A stretch of DNA of 64,000 bases from Phycicoccus avicenniae (GCF_018139485.1 NZ_JAGSNF010000022.1:43677-107676); one strand, 5' to 3'; numbered from the stretch's first letter, positions 16,207 to 26,439 are shown. Numbers and translations: made by a program. Notes: generated by a model from the sequence alone, not told the origin.

Positions 16207-16929
16207 ATGTCCGCCGGACCGCACCGCGCCAGGCTCGTCGGCATGTCCCGGCCCCTCCGTGTGCTCCTCGTCCTCCTCCTCGCCGTCGTCCTCGTCCCGG
16301 TCGGCCTGTTCCTCGGGAGCGGCGTCGTCCGGCTCGTGCAGCTCGACGCCGCCCGCGACCGCGCGGCCGCCGAGCGGGACGCCGGACTGCCCGCCGCCCG
16401 CGCGAGCGCCGAGGACGCTCTCGACGGCGCGCTCGCCGCCGTCCGCGCCACCGGGACGGGAGCCGAACGGGCACGGTTCGCCGAGCTGTCCTGCCGGCTC
16501 GAGAGCGTCGACGCCGGATGGGTCCCGCAGTCCTACGACGACGTCTGCGTCGTCCGGGCGGTCGCCATCCTCGTCCTGCCCGAGGGGACCGAGGTCGGGG
16601 ACTCGTGCGAGGGTCTCGGCATTCCGGACCCGCCCGACCGGGCGGAGCCCCGGACGTTCGCCGTGGCGCAGCGGGGCCCCGCCGCCGCCCTCACCGCCGA
16701 GCGTCCGTGGGAGCACGACTGCACCTCCGACCTGCGCGAGCCCGGGACCGGCCGGACGCTCGTGCTCGAGGGTGACCGCCCGGCGCCGCCGGCCCCGGGG
16801 GAGGCCTGGGTCGTCGTCCGGTCGGAGGCCCGGGTGAGCCGGACCGGCCTCGGCTGCCGCCCGTTCTCGGTGCTGTTCTGCGGCGGACCGCGGGCCGGCG
16901 ACCTGGGCCGACCGCCGGAGGGCCGGTGA
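16207..16929 (+). CDS. Unknown membrane-anchored exported protein with six cysteines
   Basis: I do not recognise this 240-residue protein. One N-terminal hydrophobic helix (about residues 17-38) anchors it, and the rest should be outside the cell. Six cysteines in the exported part (SC, VC, SC, DC, GC, FC) suggest up to three disulfides. An alternative start is ATG 16243. A 10-bp palindrome (16195-16204, GTAGCGCTAC) lies between it and the divergent acyltransferase and may hold overlapping promoters or an operator. Confidence 0.65.
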   Translation: MSAGPHRARLVGMSRPLRVLLVLLLAVVLVPVGLFLGSGVVRLVQLDAARDRAAAERDAGLPAARASAEDALDGALAAVRATGTGAERARFAELSCRLESVDAGWVPQSYDDVCVVRAVAILVLPEGTEVGDSCEGLGIPDPPDRAEPRTFAVAQRGPAAALTAERPWEHDCTSDLREPGTGRTLVLEGDRPAPPAPGEAWVVVRSEARVSRTGLGCRPFSVLFCGGPRAGDLGRPPEGR

Positions 16930-17023
16930 CGTCCCACCCGCACGTGGACACCGGGGTGGACGTCCCGCCGAGGCGTGGAAGGATCGGTGACGTACGGCAC
17001 AGTCACGCCTTAAGGAGATCAGC

Positions 17024-18055
17024 GTGCCCATCGCAACGCCCGAGGTCTACGCCGACATGCTCGACCGGGCCAAGAACGGCTCGTTCGCCTACCCGGCCAT
17101 CAACATCACGTCGAGCCAGACGGTGACCGCGGCCATCCGCGGCTTCGCCGAGGCCGGCTCCGACGGCATCATCCAGGTCTCGACCGGCGGCGGTGAGTAC
17201 GCCTCCGGGTCGACGATCAAGGACATGGTCACCGGCGCGAAGGCGCTCGCCGCCTACGCCGAGGAGGTCGCGAAGAACTACCCGGTCAACATCGCGCTCC
17301 ACACCGACCACTGCCCCAAGGACAAGCTCGACTCCTTCGTCCGCCCGCTGCTCGCCGCGTCCGCGGAGCGGGTCAAGGCCGGCGGTCTGCCGATCTTCCA
17401 GTCGCACATGTGGGACGGCTCGGCCACCCCGCTCGACGAGAACCTGCAGATCGCCGAGCAGCTGCTCGCCGACTGTGCCGCGGCGAACGTCATCCTCGAG
17501 ATCGAGGTCGGCGTCGTCGGTGGCGAGGAGGACGGCGTCGAGAACGAGATCAACGAGAAGCTCTACTCGACCCCCGAGGACGCCGTCGCGACCGTCAAGG
17601 CGCTCGGTGGCGGCGAGAAGGGCTACTACATGACGGCCCTGACCTTCGGGAACGTGCACGGCGTCTACAAGCCGGGCAACGTCAAGCTGCGCCCCGAGGT
17701 CCTCAAGGCCGCCCAGGAGGCCGCGGCCGGAGAGCTCGGCCTCGCACCCGACAGCAAGCCGTTCCACCTCGTCTTCCACGGCGGGTCCGGCTCGCTGCCG
17801 CAGGAGATCTCGGACGCGGTCGACTACGGCGTCGTGAAGATGAACGTCGACACGGACACCCAGTACGCGTTCACCCGTCCGGTCGCCGGCTACATGCTCG
17901 AGAACTACGCGGGCGTGCTGAAGGTCGACGGCGAGGTCGGCAACAAGAAGCAGTACGACCCGCGCGCGTGGGGCAAGGTCGCCGAGGCCGCGATGGCCCA
18001 GCGCGTCGTCGAGGCGTGCGAGAACCTCCGCTCGGCGGGGACCCACCCGGCCTGA
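17024..18055 (+). CDS. fba: Class II fructose-bisphosphate aldolase
   Basis: Fba interconverts fructose 1,6-bisphosphate with DHAP and glyceraldehyde 3-phosphate in glycolysis and gluconeogenesis. The 343-residue length and the motifs HTDHCPK (zinc and catalytic residues, near residue 88), NVHGVYKPG (near 208) and HGGSGS (near 250) mark the class IIa, FbaA-like type. The GTG at 17024 has AAGGAGA six bases upstream. DUF3151 and purA follow, the common actinobacterial order. Confidence 0.95.
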   Translation: MPIATPEVYADMLDRAKNGSFAYPAINITSSQTVTAAIRGFAEAGSDGIIQVSTGGGEYASGSTIKDMVTGAKALAAYAEEVAKNYPVNIALHTDHCPKDKLDSFVRPLLAASAERVKAGGLPIFQSHMWDGSATPLDENLQIAEQLLADCAAANVILEIEVGVVGGEEDGVENEINEKLYSTPEDAVATVKALGGGEKGYYMTALTFGNVHGVYKPGNVKLRPEVLKAAQEAAAGELGLAPDSKPFHLVFHGGSGSLPQEISDAVDYGVVKMNVDTDTQYAFTRPVAGYMLENYAGVLKVDGEVGNKKQYDPRAWGKVAEAAMAQRVVEACENLRSAGTHPA

Positions 18056-18060
18056 CCGCG

Positions 18061-18186
18061 GACGACACGGCGCCGGGGGGGCCCCCCGGGCCCCCCCCCG
18101 CCGCGGCCACCGGGCCCGCCCCCCGGGGGGACCGCGGGGCCCCCCGGGCCGGGGGGGCCCCCCGGGCCCCCCCCGGCGCCGTCGTC
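18061..18186 (+). terminator. G/C-only terminator-like structure after fba
   Basis: The outer arms GACGAC-AC-GGCGCC and GGCGCC-GTCGTC pair around a core made almost entirely of G and C runs. From 18068 to 18180 there are only two A and no T. The run pattern G7-C6-G3-C8/9 occurs twice (18075-18099 and 18151-18174). It could fold into a very stable terminator; run lengths may also be uncertain because such tracts are hard to sequence. Confidence 0.6.
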
Positions 18187-18224
18187 TCCTGGCCGGACCT
18201 CGCGTGTCTCCTAGGCTTGGGTCC

Positions 18225-18629
18225 ATGAGCTCCGACCTCCTCGGCATCCCGCCCACCCACCTCCCGGACGACCCGGCCGCCGGCGCCCTCGAGCGCGGCG
18301 TCGCCCCGGACGAGGTGGCCGCCGCCTCGCCGGGGTCCTCGCTCGCCTGGGCGGTCCTCGCGGAGGACGCGCTCGAGGACGGGCGGACCGTCGAGGGGTA
18401 CGCGTACGCCCGGACCGGCTACCACCGCGGTCTCGACGCGCTGCGTCGCAGCGGGTGGCGGGGCCAGGGACCGGTGCCGTGGGAGCACGCGCCGAACCGC
18501 GGCTTCCTGCGGGCGCTCGGGGCGCTGTCGCGGGCGGCGGGGGAGATCGGCGAGGAGGAGGAGCGGCACCGCTGCGCGGAGTTCCTCCGGGCCTCGAGCG
18601 CGACGGGAGCCCGCGAGCTCGGGCTCTGA
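18225..18629 (+). CDS. DUF3151 family protein
   Basis: This 134-residue soluble protein of unknown function matches the DUF3151 family, usually encoded next to fba in actinobacteria. Visible conserved parts are LGIPPTHLP at the N-terminus, a central AEDAL...YAYARTGYHRGLDALRR stretch and GQGPVPWEHAPNRGFLRAL. The ATG at 18225 has TAGGCT (18212-18217) ending 7 bases upstream, predicting a leaderless transcript. It has its own promoter despite following fba. Confidence 0.88.
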   Translation: MSSDLLGIPPTHLPDDPAAGALERGVAPDEVAAASPGSSLAWAVLAEDALEDGRTVEGYAYARTGYHRGLDALRRSGWRGQGPVPWEHAPNRGFLRALGALSRAAGEIGEEEERHRCAEFLRASSATGARELGL

Positions 18630-18704
18630 CCGGGCGGCCGGCGCGTCCCTCGTGACCGGGTCCGCCTGCGGCACAGAGGGTCCGCGGCACTCTCCGGACG
18701 GAAC

Positions 18705-18737
18705 GAGAGGCCCGGGCGGTGACCGCCCGGGCCTCTC
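18705..18737 (+). terminator. Perfect hairpin terminator after the DUF3151 gene
   Basis: Arms 18705-18719 and 18723-18737 form a perfect 15-bp stem with a 3-base loop, about 75 bases after the stop codon. No T-run follows. It most likely terminates the DUF3151 transcript. Confidence 0.75.
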
Positions 18738-18863
18738 CACAGCCAAGGCAGACCACCGGGGATGGTGGGCGCTTCCCTCTCGCCAAGAAACGCGCACCCG
18801 ATGGTCCCCTGCAACCTCGGCTGCTCGACACCATCCTGCAACGGTCGGGGGCAGGCGTGCGAC

Positions 18864-18887
18864 ACTTGGGTGCCATTGGCACCAAGT
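18864..18887. promoter_or_regulatory. Inverted repeat, candidate operator before the HTH regulator
   Basis: ACTTGG-G-TGCCA followed by T-TGGCACCAAGT forms a 24-base dyad with one bulged base; the core GTGCCATTGGCAC (18870-18882) is a perfect 13-bp palindrome. It lies about 45 bases before the GTG of the regulator at 18934. The rest of 18630-18933 holds the hairpin at 18705-18737 and no gene that I can see. Confidence 0.5.
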
Positions 18888-18933
18888 AGCCACGCCGGGT
18901 CGTCTCCCGGTCGCACCGAGGGAGGTACCGAGC

Positions 18934-19713
18934 GTGGCCGCACGCGAGGCCGAGCAGGACGGGGCGTTCCTCGTCCTCGAGGAGCATCTGCGCCGGGAGC
19001 ACGCCCGGCTCGAGGAGCGACGCCGCGACCTCGACAACGCCCGCGAGCTGATCGGCCGGGTGACGAGCCGCAGCCTGGGGGCGCACGAGACCTCCGGTGA
19101 GCCGCTGTCGGCCGCGTCCGCACCCTCCGTCGTCGACCGACTGCTGTCCGAGAGCACCGGCATGGTGCGCAACTTCGTCCTCACCGTCGACACCGGGCCC
19201 GCGCTCGACGAGGCGACGATGCGGGCGAACCGGTCCCGGATCGAGCGCGGCGACGACCAGCGGGCCGTCTACCCGGCCGACGTCCTCACGACCGCCGCCG
19301 GCCAGCGGTGGCTCGCGATGTGGTCCGAGACCGGCGAGGACCAGCGGATCCTGCCGACGACGGGCACGGAGTTCGCCGTCTTCGGCGACAGCGCCGTCAT
19401 CGCGCTCGCGGGGTGGGACGACCTGGAGGCCGGCTACGTCGTCTTCCGCGACCCCCTCGTCGTCCGGCTCTACAGCGCCTACTTCGACCTCGCGTGGAAG
19501 TACGGCGTGCCCGCGCCGAGCGACGAGAACGACGGCAGCAGCGACCCGCGCCTCGTCGAGCTCCTCGAGCTGGGCCTGAAGGACGAGGCCATCGCCCGGC
19601 ACCTCGGCGTCAGCCTGCGCACCGTGCGCCGCCGCGTCGCGCGCCTGATGTCGGTCAACGGGGTCGACACCCGCTTCCAGCTCGGGTGGGTCCTCGCCTC
19701 GCGGCGGTCCTGA
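18934..19713 (+). CDS. HTH transcriptional regulator (LuxR/TrmB-like)
   Basis: This 259-residue regulator starts with a charged helix (LEEHLRREHARLEERRRDL) that may form a coiled coil. A central phospholipase-D-like or sensor region follows, and it ends with a LuxR-type helix-turn-helix at about residues 205-250 (LLELGLKDEAIARHLGVSLRTVRRRV). Similar regulators without a receiver domain occur in actinobacteria as orphans. The GTG at 18934 is preceded by GGGAGG. The upstream palindrome suggests autoregulation. Target genes and signal are unknown. Confidence 0.78.
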   Translation: MAAREAEQDGAFLVLEEHLRREHARLEERRRDLDNARELIGRVTSRSLGAHETSGEPLSAASAPSVVDRLLSESTGMVRNFVLTVDTGPALDEATMRANRSRIERGDDQRAVYPADVLTTAAGQRWLAMWSETGEDQRILPTTGTEFAVFGDSAVIALAGWDDLEAGYVVFRDPLVVRLYSAYFDLAWKYGVPAPSDENDGSSDPRLVELLELGLKDEAIARHLGVSLRTVRRRVARLMSVNGVDTRFQLGWVLASRRS

Positions 19714-19749
19714 CCCGCCCCGGCGGCCGCACGGTACGCTGGCCGCCTC

Positions 19750-19777
19750 AGGCCCCGGCGCGTTCCGCGAGGGGCCT
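19750..19777 (+). promoter_or_regulatory. Leader hairpin before purA
   Basis: AGGCCCC (19750-19756) pairs with GGGGCCT (19771-19777) just downstream of a -10-like TACGCT and 50 bases before the purA start. It may be the terminator of the preceding regulator gene or an attenuator in the purA leader; sequence alone does not decide. Confidence 0.4.
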
Positions 19778-19827
19778 TCTCCGCGCCGGGCGGGACGCCG
19801 CCGGGCACGCGTTCGGAAGGAGCCGGG

Positions 19828-21129
<1,302 letters not shown>

Positions 21130-21183
21130 GCACCGCACCCACGCCCCCGCGGCCCGGGGCGCTCGCTCGGCCCGGCGTGCGCC

Positions 21184-23394
21184 TCAGGCCGGACGCAGGA
21201 CGTGCATCCGGTGCGCCGCCCGGGTGAGGACGACGTAGAGGACGCGGACGCCGCCCGGTGACTCCTCGGCGATGCCGTCCGGGTCGAGCACGACCGTCGC
21301 GTCCCACTCCAGGCCCTTCGTCGACAGCGGGTCGACCACCTGCACGCGCCCGTCGCCGGCGCCGTCGAGGTCGGCGAGCCGGTCGGCCCACCGCCGCGGC
21401 GTGATGACCGCCACGGACCCGTCGACCTCGTCGAGGACGACGGACAGCGCCTCACGCACCCCGGCGACGACGGAGCCGTCGAGCACCCGGTCCACCGGCT
21501 GCACCCCGGTCTCGCGGACGGCCTCGGGGATGTCGGCGTCGGGGACGAGCGGCAGGATCACACCGCGGGCGTGGTCGAAGATCTCCCGCGCGTTGCGGTA
21601 GTTCGTGTCCATGTGGAACGACCGGCGTTCCAGGCCCGCGAAGGCGTCCTCGCGCGCGGCGGCGGCCTCGTCGAGGTCGGACCACGACGCCTGCGCCGCG
21701 TCCCCGACGACGGTCCACGACGCCGACCGCCCGCGCCGCGCGACCATCCGCCACTGCATGGGGGAGAGGTCCTGGGCCTCGTCGACGAGGACGTGGGCGT
21801 AGCCCGACCCGCGCTCGACCCGTCCGGCGAGCAGCCGCTCGCGGGCGTCGGCGGGGGTGACGACGGCGCGCGTCTCGACCGGCCGCGCCATCCGGCCGCC
21901 GCCGCTCTCCCGGGCCCACGCGCGCTCGTCGAGCTCCTCGATGTCGTAGAACCCGGCGTCCTCGCGCTCGACCTCCTGCACCGGTCCGAGCCGCGCGAGG
22001 AGGTCGTCGACGACGGCCGCGTCCGCGACGGACCACTCGCCGGTCTCGAGCGCGTCGCGGTAGGACCCCGCGAGCGCGGCGGCCTCCTCGTGCCCGAGGA
22101 TCCCGCGGCAGACCGCGTACGCGTTCTCGGTGTCGGTGAGGGCGAGGAGCGGCTCGCGCGGGTCGACCTGGCGCCACCAGGAGGCCATGAAGTCGTCGAC
22201 CTCGCGGGAGCCGTCGAAGGCGTCGAGGAAGTCGGCGCGCTCGGTCCGCGCACCCTGGCGGACGCTGCGCCACGCCGCCTCCGCGAGGGCGTCCCGGGCG
22301 GCGTCGGTCGCGAGGTTGTGCTGGGCGCCGCGCAGGACCTCCCGCCGGACCCGGAGCAGCTGCTCGTGGTCGACCCGCACGGCGTGCCCCGCGACGAACG
22401 CGCGGAACGTCGTGGGCGAGCCGGCCGGGGGGTCCTGGACGAGGCGCGCGAGCAGCCGGCGGACCCGCAGCGAACCCTTGATCGCGGCGACCTCGGGCGA
22501 GTCCGGGCGCACGGCGGTCACGCCGTCGACGACGTCACCGAGGGCCCGGAGGGCGACGGAGTCCTCGCCGAGGCTCGGCAGGACCCGCTCGATGTAGGCG
22601 GTGTACGCCGCGGAGGGCCCGATGACGAGGATGCCGCCGCGCTCGAACCGCCGCCGCTCGTTGTAGAGCAGGTAGGCCGCGCGGTGCAGGGCGACGACGG
22701 TCTTGCCCGTGCCCGGACCGCCGGTGATCTCGGTGACGCCGCGCGAGGGGGCCCGGATCGCCTCGTCCTGGTGTGACTGGATCGTCGCGACGATGTCGCG
22801 CATCCGCCGTCCGCGGGTGCGGGTGAGCGCGGCCATGAGGGCGCCGTCGCCGACGACGACGATGTCCTCGGGGGCCTCGGGCACCATGAGGTCGTCCTCG
22901 ACGCCGACGACGGTCGAGCCGCTGCAGCGCAGCACCCGGCGGCGGACGACACCCATCGGGTCGACGGGGGTGGCGCGGTAGAAGGCGGCCGCCGCCGGCG
23001 CCCGCCAGTCGACGACGAGCGGCTCGTACTCGTCGTCGCGGACCCCCAGGCGCCCGACGTGCCGCACCTCTCGCTCGGCCGCGGTGGAGTCCTCGGTGCC
23101 GAGGTCGAGCCGGCCGAAGACGAGCCCCTCGTACTGGGTGTCGATGCTCGCCCGACGCTTGGCCGCCGCGAAGACGAGGGCGTCGCGCTCGAAGAGGCCG
23201 GTCAGCTCCTCGTCCCGGACGTCACCGGTGCGGTCGGTCCGTCCTCGGGCCAGCCCGTCCGCCTCGACGTCGCCGGCGCGGACGGCGGCCTTGGCGAGCT
23301 CGGCGTAGACGCGGTCGACGTGGGCCTGCTCGACGGCGACCTCGTGCTCGACGGCGGCCGACGGTGCGGCGGTTCCGGGTCGGTGGGCGGTCAC
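21184..23394 (-). CDS. HelD/HelR-like RNA polymerase-associated ATPase
   Basis: This 736-residue UvrD/Rep-like superfamily 1 ATPase has Walker A GGPGTGKT at residues 225-232, followed by VVALHRAAYLLY, a hallmark of HelD. Walker B is VLVDEAQDLSPMQW, and motifs for ATP hydrolysis continue to VLYVVLTRA near the end. The charged helical N-terminus matches the arm that enters the RNA polymerase secondary channel. HelD proteins release stalled polymerase; the actinobacterial HelR subgroup also gives rifamycin tolerance. Which role applies here is open. TAGAGT at 23452-23457 is a possible -10; the remaining 23395-23667 shows no gene. Confidence 0.87.
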   Translation of the reverse strand: MTAHRPGTAAPSAAVEHEVAVEQAHVDRVYAELAKAAVRAGDVEADGLARGRTDRTGDVRDEELTGLFERDALVFAAAKRRASIDTQYEGLVFGRLDLGTEDSTAAEREVRHVGRLGVRDDEYEPLVVDWRAPAAAAFYRATPVDPMGVVRRRVLRCSGSTVVGVEDDLMVPEAPEDIVVVGDGALMAALTRTRGRRMRDIVATIQSHQDEAIRAPSRGVTEITGGPGTGKTVVALHRAAYLLYNERRRFERGGILVIGPSAAYTAYIERVLPSLGEDSVALRALGDVVDGVTAVRPDSPEVAAIKGSLRVRRLLARLVQDPPAGSPTTFRAFVAGHAVRVDHEQLLRVRREVLRGAQHNLATDAARDALAEAAWRSVRQGARTERADFLDAFDGSREVDDFMASWWRQVDPREPLLALTDTENAYAVCRGILGHEEAAALAGSYRDALETGEWSVADAAVVDDLLARLGPVQEVEREDAGFYDIEELDERAWARESGGGRMARPVETRAVVTPADARERLLAGRVERGSGYAHVLVDEAQDLSPMQWRMVARRGRSASWTVVGDAAQASWSDLDEAAAAREDAFAGLERRSFHMDTNYRNAREIFDHARGVILPLVPDADIPEAVRETGVQPVDRVLDGSVVAGVREALSVVLDEVDGSVAVITPRRWADRLADLDGAGDGRVQVVDPLSTKGLEWDATVVLDPDGIAEESPGGVRVLYVVLTRAAHRMHVLRPA

Positions 23395-23667
23395 GGGACG
23401 GTCGTCTCCCCTCCGGCGGTGGCGCGGTCGCGCCCGGGCACAGAACGCTCCACTCTAGACCCGGGCGCACCGGCCGCCGGACCCGGTGAGGGGGCGTGGA
23501 CGGCCGGGGACGGTCCGGGCGGCGACCGGCCGGAGGGCACATGGGTGCCGAACCGTGATCCGGGAGACTCCTGACGAGGCGGGGAGGGGTCTGATAGACA
23601 GGAACCTTCCCGGCCGGCGCCACGCGCACGGCGTGGTCGGTTCGTTCTAGCCCGAGGACTCGACCAC

Positions 23668-24327
23668 GTGAACTCCATCCTGGAATGGTTCGGCTACGTC
23701 GCCGAGCGGTACGACGACATCCTCGAGACCACGTGGGAGCACGCCCAGCTCGTGCTCGTCGTCATCGGGGTCGCGACGACGGTGGCCGTGCTCCTCGGGG
23801 TCTACGTCCAGCGCCGGCCGACGCTGCGGGCGATGTCGCTCAGCATCACCGGCATCTTCCTGACGATCCCCTCGCTGGCGTTCTTCGCCTTCTTCATCCC
23901 GGTCTTCGGCATCGGCAACCGGCCGGCGATCGTCGCGATGATCCTCTACGCGCTGCTGCCCATCCTGCGCAACACGGTGACGGGGCTGGACGCCGTGCCG
24001 CCCGCCGTCGTCGAGTCCGCCAAGGGCATGGGGATGGGCACGATGCGGCAGCTGTTCCAGATCAAGCTGCCGCTCGCCTGGCCGATCATGATGGCCGGCG
24101 TCCGCATCGCGAGCCTCATCACCGTGGGCATCGCGGCGATCGCCGTGCTCGTCGGCGGGGACGGCCTCGGGTCCTACATCCAGAGCGGGCTCACCCGCCT
24201 GGGCCTGCCGAACAGCGAGTTCTCCGTGTGGACGGGTGTCGTCTTCACCGTGCTCCTCGGCCTCGTGCTCGACGCGATGTGGGCGACGATCCAGCGGTTC
24301 ACGACGACGAAGGGCCAGCGCATCTGA
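23668..24327 (+). CDS. Betaine/choline-type ABC permease (OpuCB/OpuBB-like)
   Basis: This 219-residue permease has about six helices and the BPD-type EAA loop ESAKGMGMGTMRQLFQIKLP at about residues 113-132. It begins the Opu-like operon for quaternary ammonium compatible solutes. GTG 23668 is chosen as the first start giving a full N-terminal helix; GAGG lies upstream. The ATPase follows after 67 bases. Confidence 0.9.
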   Translation: MNSILEWFGYVAERYDDILETTWEHAQLVLVVIGVATTVAVLLGVYVQRRPTLRAMSLSITGIFLTIPSLAFFAFFIPVFGIGNRPAIVAMILYALLPILRNTVTGLDAVPPAVVESAKGMGMGTMRQLFQIKLPLAWPIMMAGVRIASLITVGIAAIAVLVGGDGLGSYIQSGLTRLGLPNSEFSVWTGVVFTVLLGLVLDAMWATIQRFTTTKGQRI

Positions 24328-24394
24328 CCTCCGGTGCCGCCGCCGCGGCCCCCACCGACCCGCACCCCGCACACGTCACGAAACGGAAGAACCG

Positions 24395-25561
24395 ATGAGC
24401 CCCGACGCGAAGATCCGACTCGACCACGTGGAGAAGACGTACCCCGGCACGAAGGTGCCGGCGGTCGAGAGCCTCTCCCTCGAGGTGTACGAGGGCGAGA
24501 TCCTCGTCCTCGTCGGCCCCTCGGGGTGCGGCAAGAGCACGACCCTGCGCCTCATCAACCGGATGATCGAGCCGACCGGCGGGCGGATCTACCTCGACGA
24601 CGAGGACGTCACGAAGGTCAACGCCGACAAGCTGCGCCGCCGGATCGGCTACGTCATCCAGCAGATCGGCCTCTTCCCGCACCAGACGATCGCGCAGAAC
24701 ATCGCGACCGTGCCGAAGATGCTCGGCTGGGACAAGGCGAAGGTGGCCGAGCGGATCGACCGCCTGCTCACCGTCGTCGGGCTCGACCCCGACACCTACC
24801 GGGACCGGTACCCCAAGGAGCTGTCCGGCGGCCAGGCCCAGCGCGTCGGCGTCGCCCGCGCCCTCGGCGCCGACCCCGAGATCATGCTCATGGACGAGCC
24901 CTTCGGGGCCATCGACCCGATCACCCGGGACCGGCTGCAGAACGAGTTCCTCAGCGTCCAGGAGGACCTGCGCAAGACCATCGTCTTCGTCACCCACGAC
25001 ATCGACGAGGCGATCAAGATGGGCGACCGGATCGCGATCCTCGGTGACCGCAGCCACATCCGCCAGATCGACACCCCCGAGCGCATCCTCGCCTTCCCCG
25101 TCGACGACTTCGTCCGCGACTTCATCGGCGAGGGCTCGACCCTCAAGGGCCTGCACTTCGAGACGGTCGACGAGCACGTCACCCTCGAGCCGTACCCGAC
25201 GATGCACGTCGGGGAGGACCCGACGGCGGCGGTGGCCCGGGCGAGGGAGGCCGGCACCGACTGGGTGCTCCTCCTCGACGACCAGGAGCACCCGACCCGC
25301 TGGGTCCCAGTGTCCGACCTCGGCGGTGGCTCCACGGTCTCGAGCGACTCCGGCAGCGAGGTCGTCGCGAAGGTCTCGCTCGGGGCGACCCTCTTCGAGG
25401 CGCTCGAGCAGATGCTCATCAGCGAGGCGGCCGTCTCGCCGGTCGTGCGCGAGGACGGCTCGTTCTACGGCGTCGTCCGGCTCACCCACCTCAACAAGGC
25501 GATCCGCCGGGCCCGGCTCGAGGCCCGCGAGCACTACGCGCAGCTGGAGGCCACGTCATGA
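24395..25561 (+). CDS. Betaine/choline-type ABC ATPase with CBS domains (OpuCA/ProV-like)
   Basis: This 388-residue ATPase has Walker [10 protein letters not shown] near residue 45, signature LSGGQAQRVG, Walker [14 protein letters not shown] and an H-loop in THDIDEAIKMGDR. The C-terminal third holds two CBS-like units (near residues 265 and 325), which in OpuA/OpuC sense ionic strength or nucleotides. It overlaps the second permease by ATGA. The CBS tail supports osmotic control of uptake. Confidence 0.93.
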   Translation: MSPDAKIRLDHVEKTYPGTKVPAVESLSLEVYEGEILVLVGPSGCGKSTTLRLINRMIEPTGGRIYLDDEDVTKVNADKLRRRIGYVIQQIGLFPHQTIAQNIATVPKMLGWDKAKVAERIDRLLTVVGLDPDTYRDRYPKELSGGQAQRVGVARALGADPEIMLMDEPFGAIDPITRDRLQNEFLSVQEDLRKTIVFVTHDIDEAIKMGDRIAILGDRSHIRQIDTPERILAFPVDDFVRDFIGEGSTLKGLHFETVDEHVTLEPYPTMHVGEDPTAAVARAREAGTDWVLLLDDQEHPTRWVPVSDLGGGSTVSSDSGSEVVAKVSLGATLFEALEQMLISEAAVSPVVREDGSFYGVVRLTHLNKAIRRARLEAREHYAQLEATS

Positions 25562-26439
25562 GCATGACCGGAGCACAGGGCCGGATCGGCTACGAGGGCC
25601 AGGAGAAGGACAACCCCGAGCCGCCGCCGGACCCGAACACCGGGTCCGACGCGACGGACGCCGCGCCGACCGAGCAGCCCGCGTCCTGGTTCCTCCGGGC
25701 CCGGGAGATGAACCTCGGGCTCAAGCTCGCCCCGGTCGCCATCGCCCTCCTCGGGCTGGGGCTCTTCCTCTACTACCGGAGCCTCGGGCTGGGCACGACG
25801 GCGCCGAGCTCGCAGACCTCCGCGCTGGAGTGGAGCACGAAGCTGTGGCCGCAGCTGACCCAGCACCTCACGATCGCGTTCTGGTCGACGATCATCGTCG
25901 TCGTCATCGCCATCCCCCTCGGCATCGCCCTGACGCGTGAGCCTTTGCGGCGGTACGGCCCGGCCTTCGTCTCGACGGCGAACGCCGGCCAGGCCCTGCC
26001 CGCGTACGGCCTCCTCATCATCTTCCTCACCCTCATGGGCCAGGGCCTCACCACCGTCGTCGTCGCCCTCGCGGTGTACGCGCTGCTCCCCGTGCTGCGC
26101 AACACGATGGTGGGCCTGGACGGGGTCGACCGCGGGATCATCGAGGCGGGCCGGGGCATGGGGATGACGCGGGGCCAGGTCCTCACCCGCATCGAGCTCC
26201 CGCTCGCCGTCCCGGTCATCCTCGCCGGGATCCGGGTCGCGATGATCCTCAACATCGGCATGGCCACCCTCGCCTTCCTCATCGGCGGAGGCGGCCTCGG
26301 GGTGACCATCTCGGTCGGTCTGAAGCTCCAGCAGAACGAGGTGCTGCTCGTCGGCTCGACCCTCGTCGCGATCGTCGCCCTGTCCTTCGACTGGGTCGGG
26401 GCCGTTGCCGAGAAGTACCTGCGCCCCCGCGGCGTCTGA
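25558..26439 (+). CDS. Second betaine/choline-type ABC permease (OpuCD-like)
   Basis: This 293-residue permease has a 45-residue hydrophilic, proline-rich N-terminal extension before the first helix and about six helices. Its EAA loop is EAGRGMGMTRGQVLTRIELP near residue 196. It should pair with the permease at 23668. The N-terminal extension is unlike the first permease and is probably cytoplasmic. Confidence 0.9.
   Translation: MSMTGAQGRIGYEGQEKDNPEPPPDPNTGSDATDAAPTEQPASWFLRAREMNLGLKLAPVAIALLGLGLFLYYRSLGLGTTAPSSQTSALEWSTKLWPQLTQHLTIAFWSTIIVVVIAIPLGIALTREPLRRYGPAFVSTANAGQALPAYGLLIIFLTLMGQGLTTVVVALAVYALLPVLRNTMVGLDGVDRGIIEAGRGMGMTRGQVLTRIELPLAVPVILAGIRVAMILNIGMATLAFLIGGGGLGVTISVGLKLQQNEVLLVGSTLVAIVALSFDWVGAVAEKYLRPRGV

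Noticed and set aside
18740..18860. A small RNA gene in the gap before the HTH regulator
   Set aside because: Only weak short stems and a repeated CTGCAAC are visible; no promoter plus terminator pair can be shown.
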